Shown: positions 20,701-28,106 of the stretch, piece by piece
Numbering within the stretch: the stretch's first letter is position 1
Layout of the letters: each line of letters begins with the position of its first letter
DNA from: Embiotoca jacksoni
Taxonomy: Eukaryota > Chordata > Actinopteri > Embiotocidae
Assembly: GCA_022577435.1 (NCBI GenBank)
Contig: JAKOON010000011.1
Coordinates: forward strand, 9,716,992-9,780,991
Length of the DNA stretch: 64,000 nt
Direction of reading: 5' to 3'
Notes under the pieces: model-generated
The model's input: only the letters and a program-made list of their open reading frames with translations
Told to the model about the DNA's origin: nothing
Databases searched by the model: none
Position numbers and translations under genes: made by a program

Positions 20701-23363
20701 TCTTAAAATACACTTTTGATTTTAGTGATTCACTCTTGTTTCTTTTATACCCTGTTTTAATTTGTTTTATGGTTGTTTTAAATCATCATTGTGTTGTTGG
20801 ATTGTTTGAATTCACAGGTTGTTGTTTTTTTGTTTTGATTATTAAGAATTACTATATGCAAAGCACTTTGTAAGTTTAGAAAGTTTTAGTTTAGAAAATA
20901 TATTATTATTATGATTACTTTACAGTATGCAATCCAGCAAAATAAACCTGATCTCATGACAGCTCTAATAACTTCCTTTATAACTTGAATTCAGCTGGTT
21001 GCGTTTACGTGAATGTTCCGTCAGTTTTTTGCAGAAGGAATCATGCATGTCAATGAATTAAACAGTAATTATAATGATGGTAATAAGTCCCTTAATGTTG
21101 AAAACATGAAGTCTTGCGGTGCATTTTCAGCTACACACCATCTCTCTATCATCCCCTCTAATGTTGTTATTTCTCTCACACCCGACGTCCACTGAAGACG
21201 CTCTCATTGACCACTTCAAGAGTCGCCGACCTTCACCGAGCACCCCTGATAAAAACACCAATTAGTTCTATTGTGTGAGCTTTCCTCTTTAAAGTAAATC
21301 CACAGTGAGCGTCGACACGCGTCCTGGAGTGATGCGGCGTGTGAGCGAGTTGTTAGAATGACTCATTGGTGCTATTCTTTCCCTCCCGTCTCCCACTGAG
21401 AGATGAGTCAGAATACAGGAGGAATCTGGGTGAAGAATAAAACCCCACATTCCTAATGTGACACGAGGAGAGGCGACTGCCGGTCTTTGGAAGAGACTGA
21501 AACTTTCATTTAACAACACTCACGAACGCAAGACGCTGAGATGAAAGAAAACACGGCTGGTGCTATTTTTATTTGCTGTTTTATACATCTCTGAGGGAAA
21601 TAAGAAAAATAATCACACACGTTCGAAACGCGCGCAACACTTGTGTGGGAGAGACCTCCAGTTTAACACACCTCCTACTCATGGATCCAAATACCTGATG
21701 CCATGACAACCCGCCGCCAGCTCCAAAAGCAACGGGATTTTGGCTGCAAAGTGTCACCGACCGCTACTCTCTCGGTGCTGCATGTCATCAACAACACAAA
21801 TCATTAGCAGGAAACTACGTCCATCTACACCCAGAAATTCCTGTACCTGTTTCACTTCCTTCTCTCTGCAGCGGTCAGAAAGCCTCTCCGTGTCTGCAGA
21901 GCCGGATGGATTTCAGACGGCTCACTGTGCCTCTCTGAACTCAGGAGGCTCTCTGTCACTTCTCCTCCAGATATTCAGGAGCTCCACGGTGTGACAGTCA
22001 AAATATTCTCAGCCCGAAATCAAAATCTGAACCCGTTCACGGGCAGACTGGGAACAAGCTGAAGGGCTTCAAGCTTTGTGAATCAATATATGAACACAAG
22101 TACTGCTGTTTTCCATCATGTTTTGTTTGCTTGAATATTCTGTATTCATATTAAACTGTCTTTCCTTTAAATTTGAAGCTCGCAGCTCAGTTGCCTTTTT
22201 AAAGCCCATGAAATGTGATTTGTATTCACATATATAAAAGTATATTGTTTATATGTGATATATTTCTTACTAAATAAGCAATAATCAAAGTTTAACACAA
22301 AAAAATCTCACCGTGGTGACTGTGGTTGGTGCTAGATTGGATCATCCGGAGGGACCCACGCTCTAACCTCTACGCTGCTCTGATTGGTTGTTTCACCGTC
22401 AATGAACTGGTCCCTAAACCAATTGGCAACCTGTGGGGATGAAAACTGAACACTACTGTATGTGGAAAAAACTGCAGTTCTTCGAATGCTCCCGCAACAT
22501 AACAACCAATCACAGGATGAGAAACCCTCCTGCTGATCCAATCTGACACCAGCAAGCTACTCTTGCTATTGTTACCAAGCCAACGTTGCCGTTAGTTATA
22601 ATCTTTTCCTAAAGCAAACCTCGTGGTTTTCGTTGGGCGTCTTACTGTTCCCGTCCAGCAGAGGCCAAACGTGACCCTGACACGGTTCCCTCTGGTGGAC
22701 TGATGGGTGCATGACATGCTTTGGTTTCACACTGGGCCTTATCATTTGTATCACCTTACCGAGCCATCCGGCACCGGAGTTGGGGACGCACATGTCCGTC
22801 TCGGCGCTGGGCAGGACGAAGCCCACCACAAACACCTCCACGCCGTCGGACATGAGCGCCAGCCCGAGGACGAAGAAGAGCTGCCACTGGAACCTCCCGT
22901 GGCCGCACTCCTGCATGATGAGCTCGTACTGCTGCGCCAGCTCCTCCTCGTCCGCCTGCCGCTCGTTCTCCAGCTCCTTGCGGCTCTTCACGCTGTCGGA
23001 GACCGGCTCGCCCAGAGCCACCTGACCGTCCCGCTTTTTCCCGTCGCCGTGGGCGGGGACGCCCTGGTACTCCCCCTCGTAGATCTCGTCTTCGTCGTCG
23101 TGGCCCTCCGTGGCGTCGCTGGAGGCTCCGTCCTCGTCGTTGGCGGCGTTGTCGGGATAGTGACCGTCCTGCTGGTTGTAGTTGTTGTAGTTCTCCTCTT
23201 CATCCTCGTTCTGGAAGCGGTTGTAGCTGCGACGGGTGGAGTACTCATCTGAGGCACGATCAGAAGCTTTGCTGAAGTTTTTGGCAGCTTGCCTCTTGGC
23301 TTCCTTGGCGATGTCCTTGGCACCTTTGACCAAGGAAGTCCTGTTGTTATGCGCCTCCTCCAT
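1781..23363 (-). CDS. sv2c: sv2c: synaptic vesicle glycoprotein 2C, complete coding region in 12 exons
   Basis: Coding exons, in transcript order: 22760-23363, 14325-14505, 11332-11483, 7907-8040, 7511-7600, 7289-7399, 7114-7202, 6794-6958, 5909-6042, 2999-3202, 2692-2851, 1781-1964. They sum to 2208 nt (735 codons plus stop), close to the roughly 727 residues of human SV2C. Every junction has GT/AG and the phases are continuous. The family is a 12-TM major-facilitator-like glycoprotein of synaptic and secretory vesicles that modulates Ca2+-triggered release. Seen here: acidic N-terminus with EIYEGEYQG (93-101), first TM about 160-180, MFS loop motif GGLSDKLGRKQ, PESPRFFLE, a luminal pentapeptide-repeat domain (about 509-575) with NCT/NSS/NKT sequons, and a second ALLMDKIGRL motif. 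FDDDYSAYW and the EAHNNRTSLVKGAKDIAKE-type start favour SV2C over SV2A and SV2B. This assignment is from remembered family sequences, not a search. Confidence 0.96.
2692..2851 (-). CDS. sv2c: sv2c coding exon 11 (TM10-TM11)
   Basis: Residues 622-674: GGSMVLSGISCFFLWFGTSE, then SLDVVTTELYPTDRR. TELYPT is conserved across SV2 proteins. Acceptor is tcctgcag|GAGGC and donor is GGAG|GTGAGC. Confidence 0.97.
2999..3202 (-). CDS. sv2c: sv2c coding exon 10 (end of luminal loop, TM8-TM9)
   Basis: Residues 554-621. It finishes the luminal beta-helix (RVINSSFHNNKTGC with NSS and NKT sequons), then has the SV2C-like FDDDYSAYWVYFVNFLGTLA and NIVSALLMDKIGRL. Acceptor is atttccag|ACATTG and donor is TTAG|GTATGA. 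This is the exon that most clearly separates SV2C from SV2A and SV2B. Confidence 0.96.
4900..5525 (+). repeat. Teleost interspersed repeat (TCACGGTGACCTTGACCTTT family), interrupted
   Basis: Contains the familiar fish blocks TCACGGTGACCTTGACCTTT, GTGCCAAATTTGAAGAAATT and CCCTCAAGGAAGATATCACG, followed by GACGGACGGACAGACAG and AACCCGAAGACATAATG. An earlier repeat unit (AATCAAATCAGTTCATCTTT, CCAAATTTGATTAAATTCC) is cut off at 5113 by the nested MITE fragment and resumes after 5300. Confidence 0.7.
5114..5305 (+). mobile_element. Palindromic-MITE family fragment nested in another repeat
   Basis: Contains TTTGATTGACAGGCCTGTGA, ACAGCTATCGGTGGGCGGGA and CTTCATAATGACTAATGGGT, diagnostic internal blocks of the family. 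A poly(T)/poly(G) run precedes it. It interrupts the teleost repeat annotated at 4900-5525. Confidence 0.7.
5909..6042 (-). CDS. sv2c: sv2c coding exon 9 (luminal pentapeptide-repeat domain)
   Basis: Codons 509-553. Phenylalanine recurs about every five residues (FKSVTF, SSFLNCFFEDV, FFKNCTF, SFFYN), the pattern of the right-handed beta-helix in SV2 luminal domain 4. In mammalian SV2 proteins this domain is the binding surface for botulinum neurotoxin A. FKNCT contains a sequon. Acceptor is tcctccag|GTTCATT, donor ACAG|GTGAGT. The acceptor's pyrimidine tract is expanded to about 190 nt (6043-6235). Confidence 0.95.
6043..6235. repeat. GGA/GGAGAT imperfect minisatellite at sv2c exon 9 acceptor
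   Basis: Units such as GGAGGAGATGGAGGAGAGG repeat with variation. On the gene's sense strand this is a 190-nt CT-rich tract running into the exon 9 acceptor. Confidence 0.9.
6265..6319. repeat. (TAA)n microsatellite in sv2c intron 8
   Basis: AT-rich trinucleotide run ATAATAATAATAATAATA with imperfections at the left. Confidence 0.9.
6432..6518. repeat. (GT)n microsatellite in sv2c intron 8
   Basis: About 43 GT units, one GC interruption near 6507. Confidence 0.97.
6631..6724. repeat. (GTGTC)n pentanucleotide array in sv2c intron 8
   Basis: About 18 units of GTGTC/GTGCC/ATGTC/GTGTT. It lies about 70 bp past the exon 8 donor in transcript direction. Confidence 0.95.
6794..6958 (-). CDS. sv2c: sv2c coding exon 8 (start of large luminal loop)
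   Basis: Residues 454-508: FYGLSVWFPDVIKHLQADEY, then an NFTLENQIHRNG block. This is the entry to luminal loop 4 between TM7 and TM8; NFT is a potential N-glycosylation sequon. Acceptor is gtgcgcag|GTTCTACGG and donor is ACAG|GTGCGA. About 70 bases past the donor the intron holds a (GTGTC)n-type array. Confidence 0.96.
7114..7202 (-). CDS. sv2c: sv2c coding exon 7 (TM7)
   Basis: Codons 425-453, reading IWLTFMRCFDYPVKDNTVK and then LAVVWFTLSFG, which matches the seventh membrane segment of SV2. Acceptor is ttctgacag|ATCTGG and donor is TTTGG|GTGAGA. The exon is 89 bp, too small for a long ORF, and is supported by phase continuity on both sides. Confidence 0.95.
7289..7399 (-). CDS. sv2c: sv2c coding exon 6 (central cytosolic loop)
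   Basis: Codons 388-424, starting VNRIKTPKQLDELVEMQNES and ending RAELRG. Acceptor is ccctgcag|GTGAAC. The donor GGA|GTACGA is a weak match to the U1 consensus but is the only position that joins in phase to the next exon (IWLTFMRCF). Human SV2C has KIKTPKQIDELIEI at this place. Confidence 0.94.
7445..7497. repeat. GGA-rich tract in sv2c intron 5
   Basis: GCAGCAGGAGGAGGATGAGG followed by (GGA/GAA) triplets, in the 111-bp intron between coding exons 5 and 6. Confidence 0.85.
7511..7600 (-). CDS. sv2c: sv2c coding exon 5 (central cytosolic loop)
   Basis: Thirty codons, 358-387, reading MGKHDEAWMVLKHIHDTN and ending EKVFT. Both ends are phase 0 (acceptor tctcgtag, donor GTGAGT). MGKHDEAWM and RARGEPEKVF are SV2 loop signatures. 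A GGA-rich tract (7445-7497) lies just past the donor. The exon was found by continuity, because it is too short to stand out as an ORF. Confidence 0.95.
7907..8040 (-). CDS. sv2c: sv2c coding exon 4 (PESPRFFLE motif)
   Basis: Residues 313-357: GWSFSMGSAYQFHSWRVFVV, then VALTFMPESPRFFLE. PESPR is a classic motif at the start of the large central loop in sugar-porter-like MFS proteins. The donor GAG|GTAAAA is followed by a C-rich/G-rich run (7858-7880) in the intron. Acceptor is tctgcag|GCTGG. Confidence 0.96.
8345..8695 (-). mobile_element. Palindromic-MITE family copy in sv2c intron 3
   Basis: Reverse-orientation copy: GACCATATTTGGACGAGCTG at the left, CTGTCAATCAAACAGACACG in the middle, and terminal TTTTATATACAGT at the right. 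It lies in the intron between coding exons 3 and 4. Confidence 0.75.
8957..9028. repeat. (GT)n microsatellite in sv2c intron 3
   Basis: About 32 GT units with a GC-interrupted right edge. It faces (CA)n arrays 110 and 430 bp away. Confidence 0.97.
9138..9195. repeat. (CA)n microsatellite in sv2c intron 3
   Basis: About 29 CA units. A short satellite run follows at 9289-9314. Confidence 0.97.
9457..9525. repeat. (CA)n microsatellite in sv2c intron 3
   Basis: About 34 CA units abutting the MITE copy at 9551. Confidence 0.97.
9551..9895 (+). mobile_element. Palindromic-MITE family copy with CRE and YY1-like motifs
   Basis: Starts at a G-rich run then TTTGATTGACAGGCCTGTGG. Includes a perfect TGACGTCA at 9768-9775 and AAGATGGCGACGACC near 9842. 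It follows directly on a (CA)n array. Confidence 0.75.
11010..11110 (+). repeat. Dispersed repeat, member 1 of a pair
   Basis: ATGGCAGCTAAAATTTTAAA, ATATTCCAGGATTTGGCCCA and TTAAATCCCCCATCG are matched, diverged, by 15510-15605 in the same orientation. Confidence 0.5.
11332..11483 (-). CDS. sv2c: sv2c coding exon 3 (TM4-TM5)
   Basis: Residues 262-312. It begins with ATCGGCGGAGCGGTGCCG (IGGAVP) after acceptor cctgcag, and continues through the block AREKRGEHLSWLCMFWMIGG to IIPHY and the first base of Gly, then donor GTGAGT. EKRGEHLSWL is strongly conserved across SV2A/B/C. It lies alone, with introns of 2.8 and 3.3 kb on either side. Confidence 0.96.
11734..11785. repeat. (AT)n microsatellite in sv2c intron 2
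   Basis: ATATAT run with CAGATATAT interruptions on both flanks. Confidence 0.95.
11955..12145 (+). repeat. Diverged copy of the CTATTCCTTTAA repeat
   Basis: GGTTAGCTCAGCATAAACAC and CAAAATGCTGAACTATTCCT match the family in rearranged form. Confidence 0.45.
12380..12790 (+). repeat. DNA-transposon-like remnant with a broken ORF tail
   Basis: Holds the teleost block CATGACCCTGTCCCAACTTT, GTGTTGCTGCCATCAAATTC, and the terminus CACATTCTGTTTTTATTCAC ... TTTTACACAG. A 78-codon open stretch (12498-12734) is probably the decayed end of an element-encoded protein. The superfamily is not assigned. Confidence 0.55.
13856..14310. repeat. 450-bp GAA/GAG purine tract next to sv2c exon 2 donor
   Basis: Nearly uninterrupted purines on the plus strand, so the sv2c pre-mRNA has a 450-nt UC-rich stretch starting about 15 nt after the exon 2 donor. 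Long ORFs read through it are low-complexity artefacts. Confidence 0.95.
14325..14505 (-). CDS. sv2c: sv2c coding exon 2 (TM2-TM3, MFS motif)
   Basis: Residues 202-262. The acceptor is ctctgcag|GAAGC and the donor is TTTGG|GTGAGT. The exon encodes SIVYLGMMFGAFFWGG, then the MFS loop motif GGLSDKLGRKQ, then FAFLSSFVQGYG. Entry phase 1 and exit phase 2 match the neighbours. The donor is followed, about 15 nt into the intron, by a roughly 450-nt pyrimidine-rich tract (sense strand). Confidence 0.97.
14607..14633. repeat. (CA)n microsatellite in sv2c intron 1
   Basis: Thirteen CA units. Confidence 0.95.
15510..15640 (+). repeat. Dispersed repeat, member 2 of a pair
   Basis: ATGACAACTAAAATTTAAAC, ATATTCCAGGACTTTGGACC and GGAATCCCCTGACTAG correspond to 11010-11110. 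Confidence 0.5.
16722..17622. mobile_element. Fold-back MITE-like element, most complete copy
   Basis: The left end at about 16776 reads ACAGACTGTATATAAAAGTG, and the right end at 17602-17622 is its inverse (CACTTTTATATACAGACTGT). Internally the plus-orientation module (TTGATTGACAGGCCTGTGGT through AAGATGGTGACGGACAG) is followed by an inverted, diverged copy (ACCACAGGCCTATCAATCAA at 17379-17398). This gives a palindromic element of roughly 850 bp. No transposase ORF is present, so it is non-autonomous. Just left of the end is a further short inverted fragment (16722-16755). Confidence 0.75.
17995..18298. repeat. CAG/GAA and GGA purine-rich tracts
   Basis: (CAG)n then (GAA/GGA)n to 18062, about 67 bp of ordinary sequence, then a GGA/GAG/AAAGGAGG tract at 18130-18298. 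Within the intron between coding exons 1 and 2 of sv2c. Confidence 0.9.
18428..18548. repeat. AT-rich tandem/inverted repeat
   Basis: AAAGAATGTTAAATTCTTTG occurs twice (near 18433 and 18527), and near-palindromic AATTTAAATT cores lie between. It could form hairpins. Confidence 0.7.
19572..19825. repeat. GAGACA/GAGACACAGA minisatellite
   Basis: Degenerate units such as GACACAGAGAGACACCGAGA and GACAGTTTTAGAGACA over about 250 bp. Confidence 0.85.
20610..20935 (+). repeat. 3' end of a LINE (non-LTR retrotransposon) remnant
   Basis: Translates to RFWNEQPEEKRSAESLKSLK followed by a stop, matching the typical C-terminal end of fish LINE ORF2 (consensus-like WNxLPxEIRxxxSLxSFKxxLK). An AT-rich 3' tail follows, with GCAAAGCACTTTGTAAG and a TATTATTATTATG end. 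Only the last few hundred bases are present, as expected for 5'-truncated insertions. Confidence 0.7.
22325..22554. mobile_element. Small MITE-like element with about 20-bp inverted ends
   Basis: The left end TTGGTGCTAGATTGGATCA and the right end TGATCCAATCTGACACCAGC are inverted repeats of each other with few mismatches, about 230 bp apart. The interior has no coding capacity. It sits just downstream of sv2c coding exon 1, in intron sequence. Confidence 0.5.
22760..23363 (-). CDS. sv2c: sv2c coding exon 1 (start codon, cytosolic N-terminus, TM1)
   Basis: This exon carries codons 1-201 plus one base. The ATG at 23363 gives MEEAHNNRTSLVKG, which aligns with the mammalian SV2C start (MEDSYKDRTSLMKG). 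The donor is CG|GTAAGG, with the intron starting at 22759. The N-terminal cytosolic arm is acidic and Asn/Tyr-rich (55-75) and carries the family block ATEGHDDEDEIYEGEYQG (84-101). A charged helix follows (ELENERQADEEELAQQYE), then GHGRFQW and TM1 with the hallmark DGVEVFVVGF. GC content is clearly above the flanking introns. The acceptor in front of the ATG is not obvious, so the 5' UTR boundary is left open. Confidence 0.96.
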
Positions 23364-23489
23364 CTTGGCTCGAGGACCGCTGGCACCGAATGTCTTTTAA
23401 TTCAGCTCCGTTGCACTTTTTACGCCACCAGGCGCAACAAATATCAGCTACCTGTTTTTATTTTCTTCTGATCTTCTTTTCCCCGACAG

Positions 23490-23918
23490 AGGATGACTTG
23501 AGGCAGTTTATTGCCACTGATGAGCCAGCAGGCTGCCAGGAAACTAATGACTACGTAATGATGTCCAACTCCATTGGATGGAAGCAACCAGACAGTCCTG
23601 AAATGGAGACAGTAGATCTCAGAGTGGAGAGATCCTCCGTCCTGTCAGGGTTCAGCGGAGGAGACCGTCAGCCTGCAGGGACACACAGAGAGAAGTAAGT
23701 TTAACTTGATTAAAAGATGTCTGTCAGTGGTTACAGACTTTATATTTCTCCGCAGACAGAGAAGAAGTCCAGAAGAACATTTTTACACAGAGGAAGCCGA
23801 ACTTCCCACCGGACCTGACAGAAACTGCAGTCTGCTAATGAAGTGGAAATTTTGCACTAAGAGGGGAATAAGGAAAGAAAATGATTCAGAGAGAACAAAC
23901 TGCATTGTTATCACATAA
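23490..23918 (+). CDS. Unidentified two-exon-like ORF, opposite strand to sv2c
   Basis: Segment a (23490-23694) follows a pyrimidine-rich acceptor (cttttccccgacag) and ends in a consensus donor (AA|GTAAGT). Segment b (23756-23918) follows tttctccgcag. Joining them removes 61 nt and keeps one open frame of about 122 codons to TAA at 23916-23918; without splicing the frame stops at once (AAG TAA). The predicted protein is acidic then basic, and contains NDYVMM (a YxxM-type motif) and HFYTEEAELP. No upstream start exon was identified, so this would be the 3' end of a gene or a remnant. The intron is short for a vertebrate. The minus strand here could instead be 5' UTR of sv2c exon 1. No family recognised. 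Confidence 0.3.
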
Positions 23919-24604
23919 AACTCAAAACTGAAAATACCATTAATAATTTCAGGCTTTTTTTAAATATGAAAAACGTCAGTTTGATATGAAAAGCACAAAT
24001 ACTTGCATCACATTCTGCAAATATTTCCACAGCAGGACTACAGATATATTTTTTTGACCTTCAAAAAGCAGTTAGTTATAAATATGGCTATATTATATGA
24101 ACGTAAATAGATTTGGGCAAAATTATAGAGCGCTATCAATTAAATACAATTCAGCAAAAGCTACAAGTTGCATCGCCACAGCTTTGACCAAGAATCAACA
24201 AAAGCTTACGATGAGTCTGATTAATTCCACAAAAGAAAGGTTTACTGCAGAGCTCATATATTTGGATGTATGTGCAATGAATCTTTGGTGGCCATGTTTT
24301 CTGTCAGAGCTGAATCTTTTCTGGTTCATGTTCCCAGGCTGGAAGTACATGTCAGCCTGTATGACGGCGCCGCCCCCCCCGGGGCTCTCCCTGCTATCAT
24401 ACTGGCATGGCCTCTCGGTGGACCTGTCAATACACCAGGCTGAGCCGCCAGCAGTCAGCGTGTCCAAACACTGCTGCAGGAGAACCACCGGCGAGCTTTT
24501 CTACTGCAAAGCCCTTCAGCACCACCGAACCACTGACAGAGTTCAGACTGAACAAATACAATTATGCTGAACATTTTCATGGTTATCCACGTGACAAGAA
24601 AAGA

Positions 24605-25110
24605 CTGTTTATCAGACCGCAGACTGAATATAAAAGTGGTCGTAGCTTTAGGTCTGAAAAATGAGGTCGATGCAGAAGTGCCTTAAGCTGCAATACCACT
24701 GAGTTCCACTAGAGGTTGGCTCTTGAGTTTTCTGGAGGTCCATCTGAAAATAATCTGTCATTAATTAGAAAATAAGCTTCAAAAAGATGGGGTTTTTTTG
24801 GGGGGGGGTGTCTGTTTGATTGACAGGCCTGTGGTGCAGTCAGGTTACAGCTATCGGTGGGCGGGACGTGGCATCGTCAGGTTTCCAATCAGATCAGTCA
24901 GATCCACTGCTGGCTCCTCCCCTAGCTCGTCCAAATATGGTCACTTCCTGCTCCAAACCGATCCGAACTCGCAAGATCTAACAAACTTGTTAACAAACTA
25001 ACAAAATCTGAACTGGAGGCTTCATAAGCTCGTCCAAATATGGTCACTTCTGGCTCTGAAAAACCAAGATGGCGACGACCAAAAAAACAGCAGCTCTCAA
25101 ACAAAAGATG
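24605..25110 (+). mobile_element. Palindromic-MITE family copy, intergenic side of sv2c exon 1
   Basis: Begins CAGACTGAATATAAAAGTGG and holds the internal blocks in order (GATGCAGAAGTGCCTTAAG, TTGATTGACAGGCCTGTGG, CCAAATATGGTCACTTCCTG). It ends near AAGATGGCGACGACC at about 25063. Confidence 0.75.
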
Positions 25111-26169
25111 CCATTTAGTTTGGTATTAATATATTTTAGCTGATGTTAAATCCTCCATAATTAATTAAAATAAACTGCTTATCACATTTTAACCTCAGTG
25201 TTGACCTAAAGAAGATCTGCTGTCATTAGCATCTGCTTATCAAAATCACCGACGCCAGCGCCAGACAACCTGTGAAATGATTCATATAGAGCAGACTGAC
25301 ATGCTCAGCATAGTTCTCATGGGGTTCAATCGTTAATTTGTTTAGCATTATAGTGCCTCGTTGTCCGTAGTGGTACAGTAAGATGATACAACAGCCGCAC
25401 GGTCATCAGATATGATTGTGTCTTATCAGCGAATAAAAACAGAAACTTCCTGGTTTCTATAGTAGCCTGAACATGCTTCTCTGTTTTGCATCTGCAGTCT
25501 GTGGAGCGGACGGCACACGCTGAGTCACTAAGTCTGGGTTAAGTGCCCAAACAGACCGTGGCAGGTTGATGTATGGTGTTTCTGCTCACCTTTGCTCTGC
25601 AGGATTAGATAAAACATCAGCCGGGATCCGTCATTTGAACGTAGGCGCCGGGGGCTCCGCGGCGACGTAGAGCAGCCCGGGAGATTTTGGTGCAATGCAG
25701 CAGTCAAACGAAGCCGGAAAAAGTGCCCTAACTAACTTTGCACACAGCCGGATGATGAGAAACGACCCCCCCCCCCCTCCCCTCCCTCCCTCCCTCCCTC
25801 CTCCCCGTGGCCATGAAGGCATCTGTGCAGCAGGCCGAAGAGGAAAGTCGTACAGTTGTGTGGCTTCAGGACGATAAGATTAAATTTACTCTGCATCCAC
25901 TAGTCCTACAGTCAAAGTAAGTCGGTAGAGAACGTAACGTGAAGTCGAAACTGAGGAATGCTGCAGGTTTTTATTCTCAGTATTTATGTAAAACATCAGC
26001 TGTTTGAGGGTTGGGATGTGTGTACACTATAAAATGTCACCCCTGAAAGTCAGCGTTTAACGCGGGACTGCCACGTCACTTTTACATTTGGGTTTGTGAA
26101 CGAATAAAACAATCCAAATTCAGCATGTTAATAAGTCGGCATTAGAGATGTGGGTGGATGTGCTTTTGA

Positions 26170-26320
26170 ACTTTGAAAGCAAGGAAAGCAAGAGTCTTTA
26201 TGCTAAGCTAAACTAGCTGGAGATCAATACAGTAGTTACACAGACAGGAAAGTGGTGTCACCCACTCATCTAGCACAAGAGAATTTAATTGCCTAAAATG
26301 TCGAACTATTCCTTTAACCG
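26170..26320 (+). repeat. Interspersed repeat, second copy (GCTAAGCTAAACTAGCTGG ... CTATTCCTTTAA)
   Basis: GTCTTTATGCTAAGCTAAAC at the left and AATGTCGAACTATTCCTTTA at the right, same family as 970-1362. Confidence 0.6.
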
Positions 26321-28004
26321 TAACTACAACGTGTCCCCGACCGTTACTGATTTTTTTTAAATATTTTTTTGGTCTAAACTTTGTATGAAGTGCAATCAAA
26401 AAAGTTCAAAGTATTCCAAGTGAAGTCGCTTGATCAACATCTAAGCATCTGTCTTACGTGCTTTTTTGTGAACAGAGGCAAGTGCACATTCGCAATTCCA
26501 TCCAGGACCTGAAACTTGAGCAGAAAGCACACATCAAATTTTAGGTAACGTGTTTGGGGAACAGACGGAAGCCAACTTCAGCGAGTGGGAGTGGTGTGCA
26601 GCTACGACTGTGTTGTTGAAGGTGAGAAAATCGCCCGTGAGCAGAGGCGTTGTCATGTTGGAGAAGCATGTTGCCATGGCTCCACAGTTCAGGTGGTTCA
26701 CAGAGAATGTTTTTTCCTCAGAAGGTCACAGCAGAACTCGGTGTTGACGGTCTGACAAGCAGCTAACAAAGAGCTAATTCTGTTCAAAACTAACTAATCG
26801 CAAGTCATCAACCAGTTAACGATGCTAACAACCAGCTAATTTACAGGAACAGGAACTGCCGCCGCACTTTTTAATTCCACCTCTCAGGTAATTTTTTTTT
26901 TTTTTTTAAGGCGCTGCTAAACTACATATATTGCTGTTTAGGCAGGATCACTTGTTAAAATATATGTTTTTAAAAAGGTGGTTCGTGTTGATACGATATC
27001 ACTGAGTTGTATATGCACACACAGCAATGTTCGTTACTAAAGCTTCAGGCGCTGTTCTTCTTTATTGCTGAACATCGCCGGAACAGAACCGTTTTCTGTG
27101 TATATAAGCACATTCCTCTTCGCCAACTTCCTCCAACTCATTTTGGGTGACGCAGCTCCTCCGACTGTGCGCCTGATGTCTGAGACTGAAGGTTGAACTC
27201 TCGTGATCAACCTCATGATACGCTCTGAGACCTTCTGCTCCAAACGGCCAAGAAGAAAACAGCCAATCAACTCGCTGCCCTGCGACGCTCACAGAACTCT
27301 TTATAATGGAGGGAAAATGAATAATGGTGCATAACACACAGCCAGGTCTGCGTATAGTGTGATCCCTTGGTGTCCATTCCTTCCCCTCTCTCTCTCTCTC
27401 TCTCTACGACTGTCAATCTGTCTCTCTTCCTGTGCGTCTCCGTCCTCTTCGTCTCTCTCATCCAACAATTTCAAAGTCGTGGTCCCGATGGCGGTGCAGA
27501 ATATGAAAGATGTGGCTCTTCTGTTGACATTTCATTATTCATGACAGGATAACCGTTCTCCTCCGTATGCAAATGGACATTAATGCTGACATTTGGAAGC
27601 CTTTGAGTGCAGTTGAAGCTGAAGAGATTATTCTTAGAAGTCCGGTCCAAATGTCCAGGAACTAGGGAACCAATGTGACATTTCATTTCCCGACAAAACC
27701 TCCATCTGACGTCAGGAATCGCATACGGTTAAACAGGAAGTCACCTCAACCTTGGCCTCACCCTCCATAACCGGGCAGGCTAATATTGTTTATGGCCTCT
27801 TTTTATGTCTTTTTTGCCCCGCCCCTCTTCGTTCCTCCTGCTGTGATTGAGGTTATTATTACAGCACCTTTATGCGGCGATTTATAGAAATCAGCAAAAT
27901 TCCAGCGAGCTCTGAATCAGCAGTCCACGGAGGGAGAAGAAATGATTTCCTTGCAGTCGTGCTGTCATGGCCCGCTGACGCCGTCCGGCCACATTCATTA
28001 ATCA

Positions 28005-28018
28005 CTCACACACACACG

Positions 28019-28103
<85 letters not shown>
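28005..28103. repeat. (CA)n microsatellite
   Basis: About 49 units, GC-interrupted at the left edge. Confidence 0.98.

Positions 28104-28106
<3 letters not shown>

Larger units (their letters stand above)
14506..22759 (-). other. sv2c intron 1 of the coding region
   Basis: 8.25 kb. Holds the full fold-back MITE (16.7-17.6), purine tracts (18.0-18.3), the AT palindrome (18.43-18.55), the GAGACA minisatellite (19.57-19.83), a LINE tail (20.6-20.9) and a small MITE (22.3-22.55). No independent gene supported. Confidence 0.7.

Noticed and set aside
22707..23252. 181-codon plus-strand ORF opposite sv2c exon 1
   Set aside because: Antisense shadow of a GC-rich coding exon. The Val/Leu-rich composition mirrors Asp/Glu/Asn codons of the sv2c N-terminus.
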